From Bin80 sp965209015 (lineage in GTDB: Bacteria > Bacteroidota > Rhodothermia > Rhodothermales > Bin80), in the NCBI GenBank assembly GCA_965209015.1, contig OZ242367.1, positions 1,550,001-1,614,000 on the forward strand: DNA of 64,000 nt. Reading direction: 5' to 3'. The translations under genes and the position numbers were made by a program. The notes under the pieces are model-generated. The model saw nothing but the letters and a program-made list of their open reading frames with translations, was not told where the DNA came from and did no database searches. Of this stretch, positions 63,967 through 64,000 are shown piece after piece (within the stretch, counting starts at the first letter, position 1; every line of letters starts with the position of its first letter).

Positions 63967-64000
63967 GGGCGATTACTATATTCGCATAGCATTTCAAGGC

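Noticed and set aside
1..64000. CRISPR arrays, tRNA, rRNA and prophage genes
   Set aside because: None recognised on either strand while reading all intergenic regions.

Overview
The window looks like chromosomal DNA from a Bacteroidota-type bacterium, most likely the Rhodothermia/Balneolia side of the group. The grounds are a classic type IX secretion C-terminal sorting domain (NYPNPFNP... LSSGMYLYRL...), a FecI/FecR/STN-type TonB receptor, DUF4837, DUF4296 and DUF4293-like genes, TAnnTTTG-type promoter boxes, mostly absent Shine-Dalgarno sequences and many Tat-exported NAD-type enzymes. No rRNA, tRNA, CRISPR array or prophage was seen. The placement is inferred from gene families, not from a marker gene.

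Layout. 1-1546 (-): an AAA ATPase followed by a TOPRIM-like DUF3226 gene, a possible OLD/PARIS-like defence pair, cut by the window edge. 1897-1988: four 23-bp tandem repeats that look like the tip of an IS21-type element. 2328-3351: an ApbE flavin transferase gene with a frameshift. 3390-8616 (+): five exported enzymes (two Gfo/Idh/MocA oxidoreductases around three TIM-barrel isomerase/epimerase proteins), probably one sugar or polyol pathway. 8623-12266 (-): a tightly overlapping operon of a phosphoribosyltransferase, a Tat aldo/keto reductase and two paralogous CarboxypepD_reg-like surface proteins. 12542-13796 (+): an SDR and a DinB/YfiT protein. 13921-25704: a phosphate/polyphosphate district with a Na/Pi cotransporter, a T9SS surface protein made of two near-identical halves, a TonB receptor, PPK1, PdxH and PPK2. 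An 11-bp direct repeat of TTAACA lies between the TonB receptor and ppk1 and resembles a PhoP/PhoB box.

26115-35294 holds housekeeping genes (CoA-binding protein, YbaK, CoaX, BirA, a lipoprotein, FabI, L,D-transpeptidase, two NfeD proteins) and one unrecognised double-sensor-like protein. 35303-39830 (-) is a sigma factor / FecR / TonB receptor set whose receptor carries a perfect 143-bp internal duplication. 39967-50830 has a nucleoside transporter, a PcrA-type helicase, acetyl-CoA synthetase, a GlcNAc-kinase-like protein, an unusual penicillin-acylase homologue and an S41 protease. 50984-53044 (+) is an ExbB-ExbD-ExbD energy-transduction operon with an extra small membrane protein. 53185-54623 carries an isocitrate dehydrogenase and a DUF4293-like protein. 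54740-57709 is a large solitary N6-adenine methylase with a possible N-terminal nuclease domain. 58033-63966 (-) runs trpC-trpF-trpB-trpA, translationally coupled to DUF4837, DUF4296 and a glycosyltransferase.

The most interesting points are the candidate Pho-controlled polyphosphate/TonB/T9SS locus, the edge-truncated ATPase-TOPRIM pair, the single methylase with a possible fused nuclease, the exported five-enzyme pathway, and the exact intragenic duplications in two surface proteins.
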